Shown here: piece by piece, positions 8,740 to 16,880 of the stretch
Layout of the letters: each line of letters begins with the position of its first letter
How positions within the stretch are numbered: position 1 is the first letter of the stretch
Assembly (NCBI RefSeq): GCF_002215215.1
Contig: NZ_CP018632.1
Span: 7,064,501-7,128,500, forward strand
Direction: 5' to 3'
Origin: Granulosicoccus antarcticus IMCC3135
Lineage (GTDB): Bacteria > Pseudomonadota > Gammaproteobacteria > Granulosicoccales > Granulosicoccaceae
Length of the DNA: 64,000 nt
Notes under the pieces: generated by a model
Told to the model about the DNA's origin: nothing
Database searches by the model: none
What the model saw: only the letters and a program-made list of their open reading frames with translations
Made by a program: the position numbers and the translations under genes

Positions 8740-9270
8740 CTACACGCCCATTAAGGTATCCCAGAACGAAATTGTTCTTTCCGTGTACTGTTTTTGCAGT
8801 GTCATACTCACAGATACGGCGTTCTGATTTGGTCCACAACCTTCATTCATCAAGTAATTGAAGGACAGTTCATGGCCAGCATGGTCAAGGCTTAGGTTCT
8901 TCTGACTAATCCTAGCGGTATAGACCCCGTTGGATCTCTTTTTGAACAAGGCTATTGCTGACTCGGGAATTGCAACATCCTCGTCAGTTTGGATATTTTT
9001 CAGTGTCATCGCCTGTAGGACTACTTGGCAGGCTTCATGGATAGCACCACTTTCCGATTCAAACCAGAGCAACAATTCGTACGGAGGACCATTGACGCTG
9101 GTGTCATCGTTCAGATCCCGCATTGTACCTCGCAGCTTTGCATGCGCAACCAACGAGGTCAGTTGTAATTCTGGTTCAGTAAATTCATAATTTTTATGTA
9201 CTTTCATACTACATCCAAAACACGCAGATAATACTACTGCGATAACAATCAGAGATCTGATGTAAGTCAT
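8740..9270 (-). CDS. Small lipoprotein directly downstream of the RHS gene (candidate immunity or accessory protein)
   Basis: A 176-residue predicted lipoprotein: signal peptide and lipobox LSAC (Cys17), with a second Cys at 20. The mature part is polar and mixed alpha/beta with two cysteines further on (EAC near 81 and GCG near 146). I recognise no family. It begins 9 bp after the RHS stop codon. In RHS and other polymorphic toxin loci the immunity gene usually occupies this position, and a periplasmic or outer-membrane lipoprotein would suit a toxin acting outside the cytoplasm; this is inference from position only. It could equally be a structural subunit of the same exported complex. Confidence 0.7.
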   Translation of the reverse strand: MTYIRSLIVIAVVLSACFGCSMKVHKNYEFTEPELQLTSLVAHAKLRGTMRDLNDDTSVNGPPYELLLWFESESGAIHEACQVVLQAMTLKNIQTDEDVAIPESAIALFKKRSNGVYTARISQKNLSLDHAGHELSFNYLMNEGCGPNQNAVSVSMTLQKQYTERTISFWDTLMGV

Positions 9271-9279
9271 GTCGACAGA

Positions 9280-12200
9280 CTATTGAGTCAGATGATTATA
9301 GGTGACGATAAAGCGTTGTGGATTGAACATATCCACAGGAGAGGTGCCAAACACAAAATACGGAAGCACATCAGCAATGCCATGCGGAATACCACCCAGA
9401 AAACGTGGCCCGAAAAAGTTGTAGGTACCTCCGTTAGCAGCGGTGATCACCAGGTTATCATCGCAATCGAATACAGCCTCGCTACGACCATTAGGAGAGA
9501 CGAATTTACGATTACCATCGTTGCCTTCTCCCATCCGATGATAGATAGACTCGTTGCGTGTTAACTGCGTCCAGCCATCCACATCTCCAATATCCGATAC
9601 GTCATCGTTCCAATAGTTTCTTGTCCAGTTCACGATGGCAATACCTCCTACTACTATTCCGCCAATACAAACACCACCGCACGCAAACTCTCCAGTGGAA
9701 TCAAAGTAAAGAAGGGGGTTGGCACTGGCGTAACTATAAGTATTGAGTCCATCCATCAGGCCCATGGGATCAGATTGGATATACCGACCATGCTTCGGTT
9801 CATAATACCGTTGGTTGTTGTAATGAAGATCAGTTTCGGCATCAAAATACTGGCCAGGAAACCTTACATTGAATTGCACTGTATTCTGCGGCGCTGTAGC
9901 AGCGTCCAGGGTCTCGCCATACGGGCCAGCATACGATTGCCAACCCAGCGAACCAGCGGAATCCACCAACGATGTCGGTGTCATCAAGTGATCCCCCACC
10001 ACTTGGTAGTCTTCGGATAATTCAGAGTATTCCAGCGGCATCAATGCTGCGCCGTAGCGATAACGCTTGTCAGGTGCACCAGAAGAAGCACTAGTCTCAC
10101 CAATGAGCATGTCGCCAGCCCATTGGAAGTTGGTAGTGATTGAGCTGGCAATTTTTCGAGTGCGTCTGTTCATACCATCATAGGTGTACCGGGATAGTTC
10201 AGTAGGCACCTCGTTTTGCACCTCAACTACGCTGCTTAAACGGTCTCGCGCGTTGTAATTGTACTGGGTTTCAATACCGGTCAGCTTATTGACCCGAGAG
10301 GTGAGATTACCGGCCGCGTCGTAGCCAAAACTGAACGTATTGTCTTCCAGCAATTTGTTGAATGCATCATACTGTTGATCGGATTCGGTGCGATTGTGTC
10401 GAGAATCGTACTGATAAGCGAAGGATTGGCCTGTGTTTGCAGTTACTAGCCTGCCAATGACGTCGTAGGTAAAACTCATAGGGCCATTCGGTGCACCTTC
10501 AATCTGGATGATTCGATCAAGCGTATCCCATGTGTACTGCAGTAAGTCACCACTGAGCGATGAATGGTCTAAAGCGAGTATTCTTCCCACCGCATCATAG
10601 GATTTGGTGGAGCTCCTGTTCCCGGGTCTGGTGTGAGTTACCTGCCTTCCCACTTTATCGTACGTAAAACCATGCGCACCTGATGGCGTTACCAACTCAC
10701 TAATAAGCCCTCTCGCATCGTAACTGTAACTCACAGTCTCATCCGAATGTGTAGAGGAGAGCACCTCACCCTCATTATTGTAACTGTATGCTACCGTGCT
10801 GCGCCCTTGTCCCTCGGATAGTACCCTGCCTAAAGAGTCATAGGTGTAGTTGATAGTTGGACCCGCACTACTGATGCTCAGTACTCGCCCGAGCACATCA
10901 TAGGTATATCTTCGTCTGTCGGCACCACCAACAGCGCTGTCACCAGATACATCTATACCAGTCATACGCTGACTGCGATCAAACGTGAACTGATAGACCC
11001 GCCCACGGCTATCTGTCATCGACGCCGGTAGATTGCTGGTCTGGTAGGTATAGCTCTTTGTGTATCCGTCGGGGCGTGTTTCGTTCAGCAAACGCCCGAA
11101 GCCGTCGTATTCGTACTCGTGCTCGAAACCAGCAGAATTACGCAGAGATAACACGCGACCCGCAGCATCGTATCTATAAGATGTCGTGTTACCCATCTCA
11201 TCGGAAACACTTGTCTGGCGATCCAGAACATCATAGGAGAATGTTGATGTGTCGCCTGCCGGATTAACCATGATCTCCATATTCCCTCTGTCATCATAGG
11301 TAAACGTGCTGGTTCTTCCCAACGCATCTGTGGTTGATATCAGGTACCCCGGAGCGTCAGTAGCGGCAACCGTTCGATGCCCTTCAGCATCAGTGAAGGA
11401 GCTCAAGTCACCATTCATTGCGTAGCTAAGTGTCGACACATTCCCTGCGGCATCGACAAGCTGTGTTGGATTACCGAACATGTCATAGTTTGTCCGGTGG
11501 ATGCGGCCTGATGGTGTAGTGAGAGTGATTACTCGGTCTGTATCACCCTGATACGTGAAGCTTGTAGTTCCGTCCGGCGAAGTTGTTGATGTCATTCTTC
11601 CTAGTGTGTCGTATGTACCCGTGAACTCAGTACCCAGCATGTCCACGAGTTTCACCATATTGCCATCCTCATCGTATTCACGAAAATACGCTGTACCTCG
11701 ATTCACAGGTGGCATTACTTCTACGACATGACCTTGATCATCGACTTTATAGGCCCAGCGTGCACCGACAGAATCGGTTTTGTAAATGAATCCAGATTGC
11801 TCGGTGTAGGTCAGTATGTCGTCTGCTATTGAATAACTATCTACTACGCTGTGTAAGCCGTACACAACACTAATCATCAGCACATCGGACTCATCATAAA
11901 CGGCGTTTAGTAACGAATACACTTGGGCGCTTGCCTCTCGCACACCGTTCTCATATTCGTACCGTCGCACGCCCCCAGCGGGATCTGTCACTGAAGCTAA
12001 CGTGCCTTCCGCATTATATGCATACTCCCACTCACGCCCACTATGATCCGTGACGGAAGTCACATGACCTGTGGAATTGAATGCAAATTGCAGGAAACGG
12101 CCGTGTTCGTCGGCAATCCGGTTAAGCACACCATTGCTGTATGCGTAAAGAATGCTGTTGCCGTTTTTATCCTGATCCGACGTTATTTGTCCAAGGCTGT

Positions 12201-12771
12201 TGTAGATTTCCGAACTGCCATCAATGCGCGTCAATTGTGTGGTGTTATCAGCATTGGCCGTGAGGGTATAACCGGGCAGCCCTTCAGGGGCTGTGTATAG
12301 TCCAGTGGAGCTTTGGTCGAAATAGTAACGGCGCCCATTTGACAATCGATAGACATACTGTGCAACGACCTCCGCAACTCCATCCACATCTGTGGCCCGA
12401 TACTGCAACACTTTAACCAGCGACTTTTCACACTCAGCCGTCCAACCTTTACCGAAAAAGCCTTCTCGTGCATCAAACGCACGATAGGTGCGTGTTAATG
12501 ACAAATTACGTCTACCAGGGATAGATACGTCAGTATCCCTCCAGATGAACTCCCGATTCTGTAGCATGACTGGCGAGCCTGTCTTTGACTCATCACAAGG
12601 ATCACCGGTCTCATCATCTTTTTCAGGCTGTTCTGGACCAGTGAATGCGTCATGTGTGTTCTGATCATTGGCATTGTCGGCTGCAAAGATACTTCCACTT
12701 ACGATCGGTCCGCACAACAATAAGGTGAACAGTGTGGATCCAACAAGATGCACTATTTTTTCAATGTTCAT
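9280..12771 (-). CDS. RHS/YD-repeat protein with variable C-terminal tail
   Basis: Large 1163-residue exported protein. A signal peptide (1-31) precedes an N-terminal DUF6531-type region (GDPCDESKTGSPVMLQNREF, then RTYRAFD and FGKGWTAEC). YD repeats of the type YxYDxxGRVLS fill residues ~200-900. The RHS-associated core (PGQYFDAETDLHYNNQRYY, GRYIQSDPMGL, NTYSYASANPL, ~970-1028) ends the conserved part. The last ~135 residues (encoded by about 9283-9690) are unrelated: a hydrophobic Gly/Ile segment, then KFVSPNGRSEAVFD, GGTYNFFGP and DVLPYFVFGTSP. RHS proteins form a closed shell around a C-terminal toxin or effector released by cleavage; here the tail resembles an uncharacterised C-terminal module I have seen on other RHS/polymorphic toxins. 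GAGG precedes ATG 12771. It is second in the cluster, 24 bp after the PKD lipoprotein gene. Confidence 0.92.
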   Translation of the reverse strand: MNIEKIVHLVGSTLFTLLLCGPIVSGSIFAADNANDQNTHDAFTGPEQPEKDDETGDPCDESKTGSPVMLQNREFIWRDTDVSIPGRRNLSLTRTYRAFDAREGFFGKGWTAECEKSLVKVLQYRATDVDGVAEVVAQYVYRLSNGRRYYFDQSSTGLYTAPEGLPGYTLTANADNTTQLTRIDGSSEIYNSLGQITSDQDKNGNSILYAYSNGVLNRIADEHGRFLQFAFNSTGHVTSVTDHSGREWEYAYNAEGTLASVTDPAGGVRRYEYENGVREASAQVYSLLNAVYDESDVLMISVVYGLHSVVDSYSIADDILTYTEQSGFIYKTDSVGARWAYKVDDQGHVVEVMPPVNRGTAYFREYDEDGNMVKLVDMLGTEFTGTYDTLGRMTSTTSPDGTTSFTYQGDTDRVITLTTPSGRIHRTNYDMFGNPTQLVDAAGNVSTLSYAMNGDLSSFTDAEGHRTVAATDAPGYLISTTDALGRTSTFTYDDRGNMEIMVNPAGDTSTFSYDVLDRQTSVSDEMGNTTSYRYDAAGRVLSLRNSAGFEHEYEYDGFGRLLNETRPDGYTKSYTYQTSNLPASMTDSRGRVYQFTFDRSQRMTGIDVSGDSAVGGADRRRYTYDVLGRVLSISSAGPTINYTYDSLGRVLSEGQGRSTVAYSYNNEGEVLSSTHSDETVSYSYDARGLISELVTPSGAHGFTYDKVGRQVTHTRPGNRSSTKSYDAVGRILALDHSSLSGDLLQYTWDTLDRIIQIEGAPNGPMSFTYDVIGRLVTANTGQSFAYQYDSRHNRTESDQQYDAFNKLLEDNTFSFGYDAAGNLTSRVNKLTGIETQYNYNARDRLSSVVEVQNEVPTELSRYTYDGMNRRTRKIASSITTNFQWAGDMLIGETSASSGAPDKRYRYGAALMPLEYSELSEDYQVVGDHLMTPTSLVDSAGSLGWQSYAGPYGETLDAATAPQNTVQFNVRFPGQYFDAETDLHYNNQRYYEPKHGRYIQSDPMGLMDGLNTYSYASANPLLYFDSTGEFACGGVCIGGIVVGGIAIVNWTRNYWNDDVSDIGDVDGWTQLTRNESIYHRMGEGNDGNRKFVSPNGRSEAVFDCDDNLVITAANGGTYNFFGPRFLGGIPHGIADVLPYFVFGTSPVDMFNPQRFIVTYNHLTQ

Positions 12772-12795
12772 GTTGTCGCCTCGATGATCTAATCA

Positions 12796-15066
12796 TTAGT
12801 AACGAATTCTCTGCATCACATGCGCCGGTAGCGAGGTGCCGCCGTATGCATCCACTGCGACTAACTGCAAACGATAGCCATCAGGGGCAAGCAGATTGCC
12901 GGCGTTGTCACGCCCATTCCAGCTCACGGAAGTGTCACCTGGGGCAAGGTTCGGAAATGTTTTTCTAAACACCTCCGCGCCACTGTTGGTACTGGCAACA
13001 GTAAGTTCGATACTGGCAGGACGCGACAGATTGAAGCTGATCACACTTGGTACTAGCGCAACCGATCGTGTTGGAAAGTAAATAGGAAAATCGGCCTGCT
13101 GGTCAGAAATAACAGCATGGTGAGTTAGCAGAATTGCATTGTCAGCTACACTTTCAGCGATCACCCCCGGCACGTACGCGTCTCGTGTATCTACCACCGG
13201 CAATAACTTGCCAGTGGTGCCCTCACCATTCCATTCGATATGGTAGTCCCCGTCAGCAAAATACCGTGCACGAAAAAAACTGGAAGAAGTTTCGAGAACA
13301 TCGTTGCCGCGCTGAGTTACATAAGCGGTTACTCGATTGATGCCATAGTTATTCAGCGTAATAGGATAAGAGACAGGCTGATTGTTGAACGGCTCAATAC
13401 CAGCACGTAATACCTGAGTATCTACGCTAATACTTGGATAGTAATTCTTTACTGTTTGCGTATCCCGTAAATCCAACGTTTGCTCGGCACCTGCCACCTC
13501 AAAATTAAGCAAGGCATAGTACAAGCCTGGAGCAACGATCTGACCTGTAGCGTTCTTGCCATCCCATTCCAAAGTGTACTCACCTGTGGAGCGCGAACGC
13601 CTATCTCCCAGCGTTCTGACAGGATCGCCAGATTCATTGACAACCATGATCTCGGATACCGAATCACCACCAAGCGTTAACATCACCGATGCTGTTTCAG
13701 CCGCTAGCGGATCCATAATATTATCACTGATCGAGATACTGTGATTTGCATTCACGATCACCTCGACAAAACGTTTCCCTACTGTTCCATCAGCGGCTGT
13801 AACGAGAAATGTCAGGTAGTAGTTGCCGGGAACTTCATAGGTGTGATCCACAACTACCAATCCACCGGTTGTCGTTACCGGTACGCTGGCATCGAAGGTA
13901 CCATCCCCATCGTAGTCAACATCGCCACTGACAATTCCGGTGCGCCCGGGATCAGTCACCTGAAACCGGATGCTGGCAGCATAGGGCGCATCACCTGATA
14001 GATTGCCTGGTGAGCTTATCAAGGGTATGGGACCACTAGCAGCCTCAACCCGGATCGAAGGAGCGCTGCCAATGGTGGCAAGTCCCAGAGTATCGGTAAT
14101 TCGAACTGACGGAGTAAACGAACCCGCCGTTTCATAAACCATTCGCAACTCACTAACGAACTCCCCTCGCACCAATCTGGGCTCGGATGTTTGATCAAAG
14201 ACCCCATCACCGTTAGTATCCCACTCAATGGATTGGATCTCTTCTGCATCATAGGCCACTAGCTCGAAGGTGACACTAAACGGCACTTCACCAGCTGAAA
14301 ATCGACTTGAGATATACAGATCATTGATTTTTGGCGCTTCATTTTCAACCACAATGATACTGGTGGCTTCAGCCTGATTACCTCCGTCGTCCCAGACACG
14401 TATGCGGGCTGTATAGGTGCCTGGATTATCATAGGTATAATTCAGCGAACGACCTATCGTGTCAAACTCATCGAGCGTAAATCCACCGGTACGAATGCCA
14501 AGGTTGTCGAATCCCTGAGCGCCTACTCCGAGCCCACCATCATTGGGACCACCATCACCCTCAAAATCCCAGAAATAACGACTTATATTTGTGGTGGATG
14601 AAACAACCGGTGTGAACCTGACCGTCAAGGGTGAAAAACCCGAACTTATGTTACTTTGCAACATGACGGCGGCTACCGCGTTGACTGTTACAGTGATTCG
14701 CTGTCCAAAGCTACCTTCACGCCCGGTAACGGTTGCCAACAGCACGTATTCGGTAGTCTCTGTGGGGGTGACCAGAAGTTCACCGGATTCTGCCAGAATT
14801 GTATTGTCAGGTAACAGCTTTACCGAGCTTGCATTCGGCACTGTCCAACTGAGTGAGGTGCTGTCGCCCTCGACAATAGTTAATCGCGTGGCCACAAACT
14901 GAGCGCCATTAATATCGCTGAGTGGCGCAAAGCTTTGATCGTCCGGAGGAGGCTCAGCATTATTGCTGGAACCACCACCACATGATGACAAAGCAATAAC
15001 GGCAAACAATGTAATCCATCGCGCAACAAACGGCAAAGAGTTCAAATGCGCCAAATATTTAAACAT
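12796..15066 (-). CDS. PKD- and FlgD-Ig-domain lipoprotein, first gene of the RHS cluster
   Basis: A 756-residue lipoprotein: signal peptide with lipobox ALSSC (Cys29), a Ser/Asn/Pro linker, an Ig-like region (residues ~50-130), three PKD-type domains (~140-435, with YFWDFEGDGG, IEWDTNGDGVFD and VDYDGDGTFD cores and NPGTYTARI-type ends), then FlgD-type Ig domains (TGEYTLEWDGKN, DGDYHIEWNGEG and DTSVSWNGRDNAGNLLAPDGY). The Asp-rich DGD loops suggest calcium binding. Such multi-domain arrangements act as surface scaffolds. It precedes the RHS gene by 24 bp. Because the last gene of the cluster carries the same FlgD-type domains, a shared exported assembly is plausible. No strong ribosome-binding site is visible; the ATG is fixed by the signal peptide. 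Confidence 0.85.
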   Translation of the reverse strand: MFKYLAHLNSLPFVARWITLFAVIALSSCGGGSSNNAEPPPDDQSFAPLSDINGAQFVATRLTIVEGDSTSLSWTVPNASSVKLLPDNTILAESGELLVTPTETTEYVLLATVTGREGSFGQRITVTVNAVAAVMLQSNISSGFSPLTVRFTPVVSSTTNISRYFWDFEGDGGPNDGGLGVGAQGFDNLGIRTGGFTLDEFDTIGRSLNYTYDNPGTYTARIRVWDDGGNQAEATSIIVVENEAPKINDLYISSRFSAGEVPFSVTFELVAYDAEEIQSIEWDTNGDGVFDQTSEPRLVRGEFVSELRMVYETAGSFTPSVRITDTLGLATIGSAPSIRVEAASGPIPLISSPGNLSGDAPYAASIRFQVTDPGRTGIVSGDVDYDGDGTFDASVPVTTTGGLVVVDHTYEVPGNYYLTFLVTAADGTVGKRFVEVIVNANHSISISDNIMDPLAAETASVMLTLGGDSVSEIMVVNESGDPVRTLGDRRSRSTGEYTLEWDGKNATGQIVAPGLYYALLNFEVAGAEQTLDLRDTQTVKNYYPSISVDTQVLRAGIEPFNNQPVSYPITLNNYGINRVTAYVTQRGNDVLETSSSFFRARYFADGDYHIEWNGEGTTGKLLPVVDTRDAYVPGVIAESVADNAILLTHHAVISDQQADFPIYFPTRSVALVPSVISFNLSRPASIELTVASTNSGAEVFRKTFPNLAPGDTSVSWNGRDNAGNLLAPDGYRLQLVAVDAYGGTSLPAHVMQRIRY

Positions 15067-15194
15067 TACGGTACCTGCGCGGTGCGAGTTAATTACAATC
15101 TTACATAATTAACATATTTGGTAAAGCCTTTAGAAAACATCCAGGGCTCTTACCAGAGAATAGCGATCGTCACGAGGGCGTGATGTTTTCTGGC

Positions 15195-15231
15195 CAATTG
15201 AAGTGAATAGTTGTTCTATTCACATCAATTG
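15195..15231. promoter_or_regulatory. Imperfect 16-bp inverted repeat upstream of the RHS cluster
   Basis: CAATTGAAGTGAATAG (15195-15210) and CTATTCACATCAATTG (15216-15231) pair at 15 of 16 positions around a TTGTT spacer. It lies about 130 bp upstream of the first gene of the minus-strand RHS cluster and about 80 bp downstream of the ChrB/rhodanese gene. It could be an operator for the cluster or an RNA hairpin ending the upstream transcript. There is no T-tract, which favours the operator reading. The remainder of the 246-bp gap (15067-15312) holds nothing I recognise. Confidence 0.55.
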
Positions 15232-15312
15232 AGGGTCAAAGTTGGCAAAATTATCGCGTCTGCAGTAGATCAGTTTATTCTTGGATAGGCTCATAGCAGC
15301 GTTACGGCGACG

Positions 15313-16293
15313 CTACTGGACACTCGACTTCTTTACTGCAATACGCAGTAGTTGCTCCATGGCTTCGTATTCCGTCATCGCCATAGCACCTGCAACCGGC
15401 AGCCCAGCGGTGTGCCAGCCTTTGATCCCATATGGCTTCATTATGACGGCATCGACACCGAGAATACGAAGTTTTCTGGCCGCCTCATACCCTCGGAAAT
15501 CTTTCACGCAATACGCAATGACACGATCAGCGCGGCTGAACAATTGTGCACTATCACTATCAAGAGAGCGAAGTGTCATGTTGATTGCTCCGGGGATATG
15601 ACCCTCCCGGTATTCACGTCGTTCTCGCGTATCCAGAAAAACAATTTCTTCCCTCCTGGCAATCGCCTGGAGCACTTCGCTAAGGTCCATTTCAGGAACT
15701 TTCGCACTATCCTCCATGGACTTTTTTTCCCTGCTCACAACGGTACTGCATCCCTTACGTGGCTGTAGTGTTTGTATGCCAGTGTCAATCGATAACGTCT
15801 GTGCGGCCAAGCCACTGGCCACGCGATTAAAGAATTCAAAATAACACGATTGCGTTACCTTATTTCTACCTATATCCAGCTGCATCTGACGAAACGCAGT
15901 CTCGACAAGCTGGCTGTACACCTCCTGATTCGGGTTCCACGCATTTATTTCGATGTCATGAATGATATCGCCTAGCTTTACGGCTATTTGATCAGAGATG
16001 TTATAGCTCTGCATCAACGCTGAATAAGTGGTGGCGGTTCCGGTTCGATTATACGACGCTCCCGGCATGTCAAACGTTGTAACACCAGATACCGCTGTGG
16101 GGTTTTCGACCAGACTCACTGGCAGTGGATTGATAAAGGTACGAATTAGCCACACCGACGCCCATTTATCAGGACCTTGGCCATCGGTTGTCTGGAATGT
16201 AGATCGCGCCCAGCCAAAGTTTATCGGCACAGTGAACAACAACAGCACCAGCACAAGAAAACGTAAAATCAACCTTCGAGTAATAACTTGCAT
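15313..16293 (-). CDS. Exported ChrB-like / rhodanese fusion protein
   Basis: A 326-residue protein with an N-terminal hydrophobic export or anchor segment (residues 7-28). Residues ~40-145 resemble the ChrB C-terminal domain (chromate-resistance exported protein): DKWASVWLIRTFINP, FDMPGA, then ALMQSYNISD and IIHDIEIN. Residues ~202-300 form a rhodanese domain with FLDTRERREYREGHIPGAI and the active-site loop around Cys262 (AYCVKDFRGYEAA). Rhodaneses transfer sulfane sulfur or bind thiols; the ChrB-like domain function is poorly known. Two further Cys (150, 182) could form a disulfide. The frame extends upstream to a TTG at 16374, but ATG 16293 puts the hydrophobic segment near the N-terminus and is preferred. 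The gene stands alone. Confidence 0.75.
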   Translation of the reverse strand: MQVITRRLILRFLVLVLLLFTVPINFGWARSTFQTTDGQGPDKWASVWLIRTFINPLPVSLVENPTAVSGVTTFDMPGASYNRTGTATTYSALMQSYNISDQIAVKLGDIIHDIEINAWNPNQEVYSQLVETAFRQMQLDIGRNKVTQSCYFEFFNRVASGLAAQTLSIDTGIQTLQPRKGCSTVVSREKKSMEDSAKVPEMDLSEVLQAIARREEIVFLDTRERREYREGHIPGAINMTLRSLDSDSAQLFSRADRVIAYCVKDFRGYEAARKLRILGVDAVIMKPYGIKGWHTAGLPVAGAMAMTEYEAMEQLLRIAVKKSSVQ

Positions 16294-16480
16294 GATGGCC
16301 ACCGGACATTTCTGATATTGGTTTAACACTGAATATTGAGATGCACCCACAGGATGCATCTCATATTTATCCAATACTTTTGCACAGATCTTTTAACAGC
16401 CTCATTCAATGAGGACCAGTGTCAATCAGCCTAATTCCACACCCCTAGCTGAATGAAAAAATGGCATGACACAAACTGGA

Positions 16481-16751
16481 TACTAGTAGTCCAACCGGAA
16501 GATATTTTCATGTTCAGAGCCTCAGTGTGCCTTCCCGACAAGACGCCTCGACGAAGGCGTACCGGGGTACGTCAAGGAGAGGCAACGCAGACGGCGAGGC
16601 ACACTGCGGCTCCCTTCGGGCGAGCCAGACAGCCGCGCTGCCTGCGTTGTCCTTGCTCGACGTACCCCGGTACGCTTTCGCAATGGCGTCTTGTCATCAC
16701 GGCTGTCTGGCTCGCTGAACATGAAAATATCTTCCGGTTGGACTACTAGTA
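16481..16751. repeat. 271-bp palindromic element (MITE-like, cloverleaf-capable)
   Basis: Perfect 37-bp terminal inverted repeats (16481-16517 and 16715-16751) begin TACTAGTAGTCCAACCGG. The interior is also largely self-complementary: GACAAGACGCC...GCGTACCGGGGTACGTC on the left pairs with its counterpart on the right. Each half also contains its own hairpin: 16518-16531 pairs with 16598-16611 (13 of 14) and 16621-16635 pairs perfectly with 16700-16714 (15 of 15). The element can therefore fold as one long hairpin or as a cloverleaf. Both strands read an ORF starting with the same LVVQPEDIFMF because of the symmetry; these are not genes. It is a non-autonomous palindromic insertion of unknown parent. 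Confidence 0.85.
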
Positions 16752-16824
16752 ATTGAAGTAAGCGACAAACCAAACCTTACTGGATCTACGCAACTTCGTG
16801 TGGGTCATTTACTGCGCTCAATAG

Positions 16825-16880
16825 TTGACGTCCTCCCCTCCCTGAAGAAAAAGGGGATTCCTACGGCGTTCAAGCACATG
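16825..16880 (-). ncRNA. Predicted 3' part of the TnpB guide RNA (omega RNA) scaffold and right-end hairpin
   Basis: Just after the tnpB stop, the minus strand reads GGAATCCCC, a loop with CTTCAGGG, then AGGGGAGGACGTCAA. This CCCCT/AGGGG hairpin followed by a TCAA end is the standard right-end pattern of IS605-family TnpB elements, where the guide RNA scaffold ends. The ~20 nt downstream on the minus strand (CTATTGAGCGCAGTAAATGA, from 16824) would then be the guide. The 5' limit of the RNA, inside tnpB, cannot be read from sequence alone. Confidence 0.5.

Noticed and set aside
8651-8839. N-terminal extension of the ferric-reductase-like protein
   Set aside because: It would overlap the upstream lipoprotein gene by 100 bp and adds 63 polar residues not expected before the first helix; ATG 8650 has a better upstream sequence.
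16453-16773. ORFs of 98 and 83 codons on opposite strands starting with the same LVVQPEDIFMF sequence
   Set aside because: The identity is a consequence of the palindromic element; no ribosome-binding sites and no protein family.
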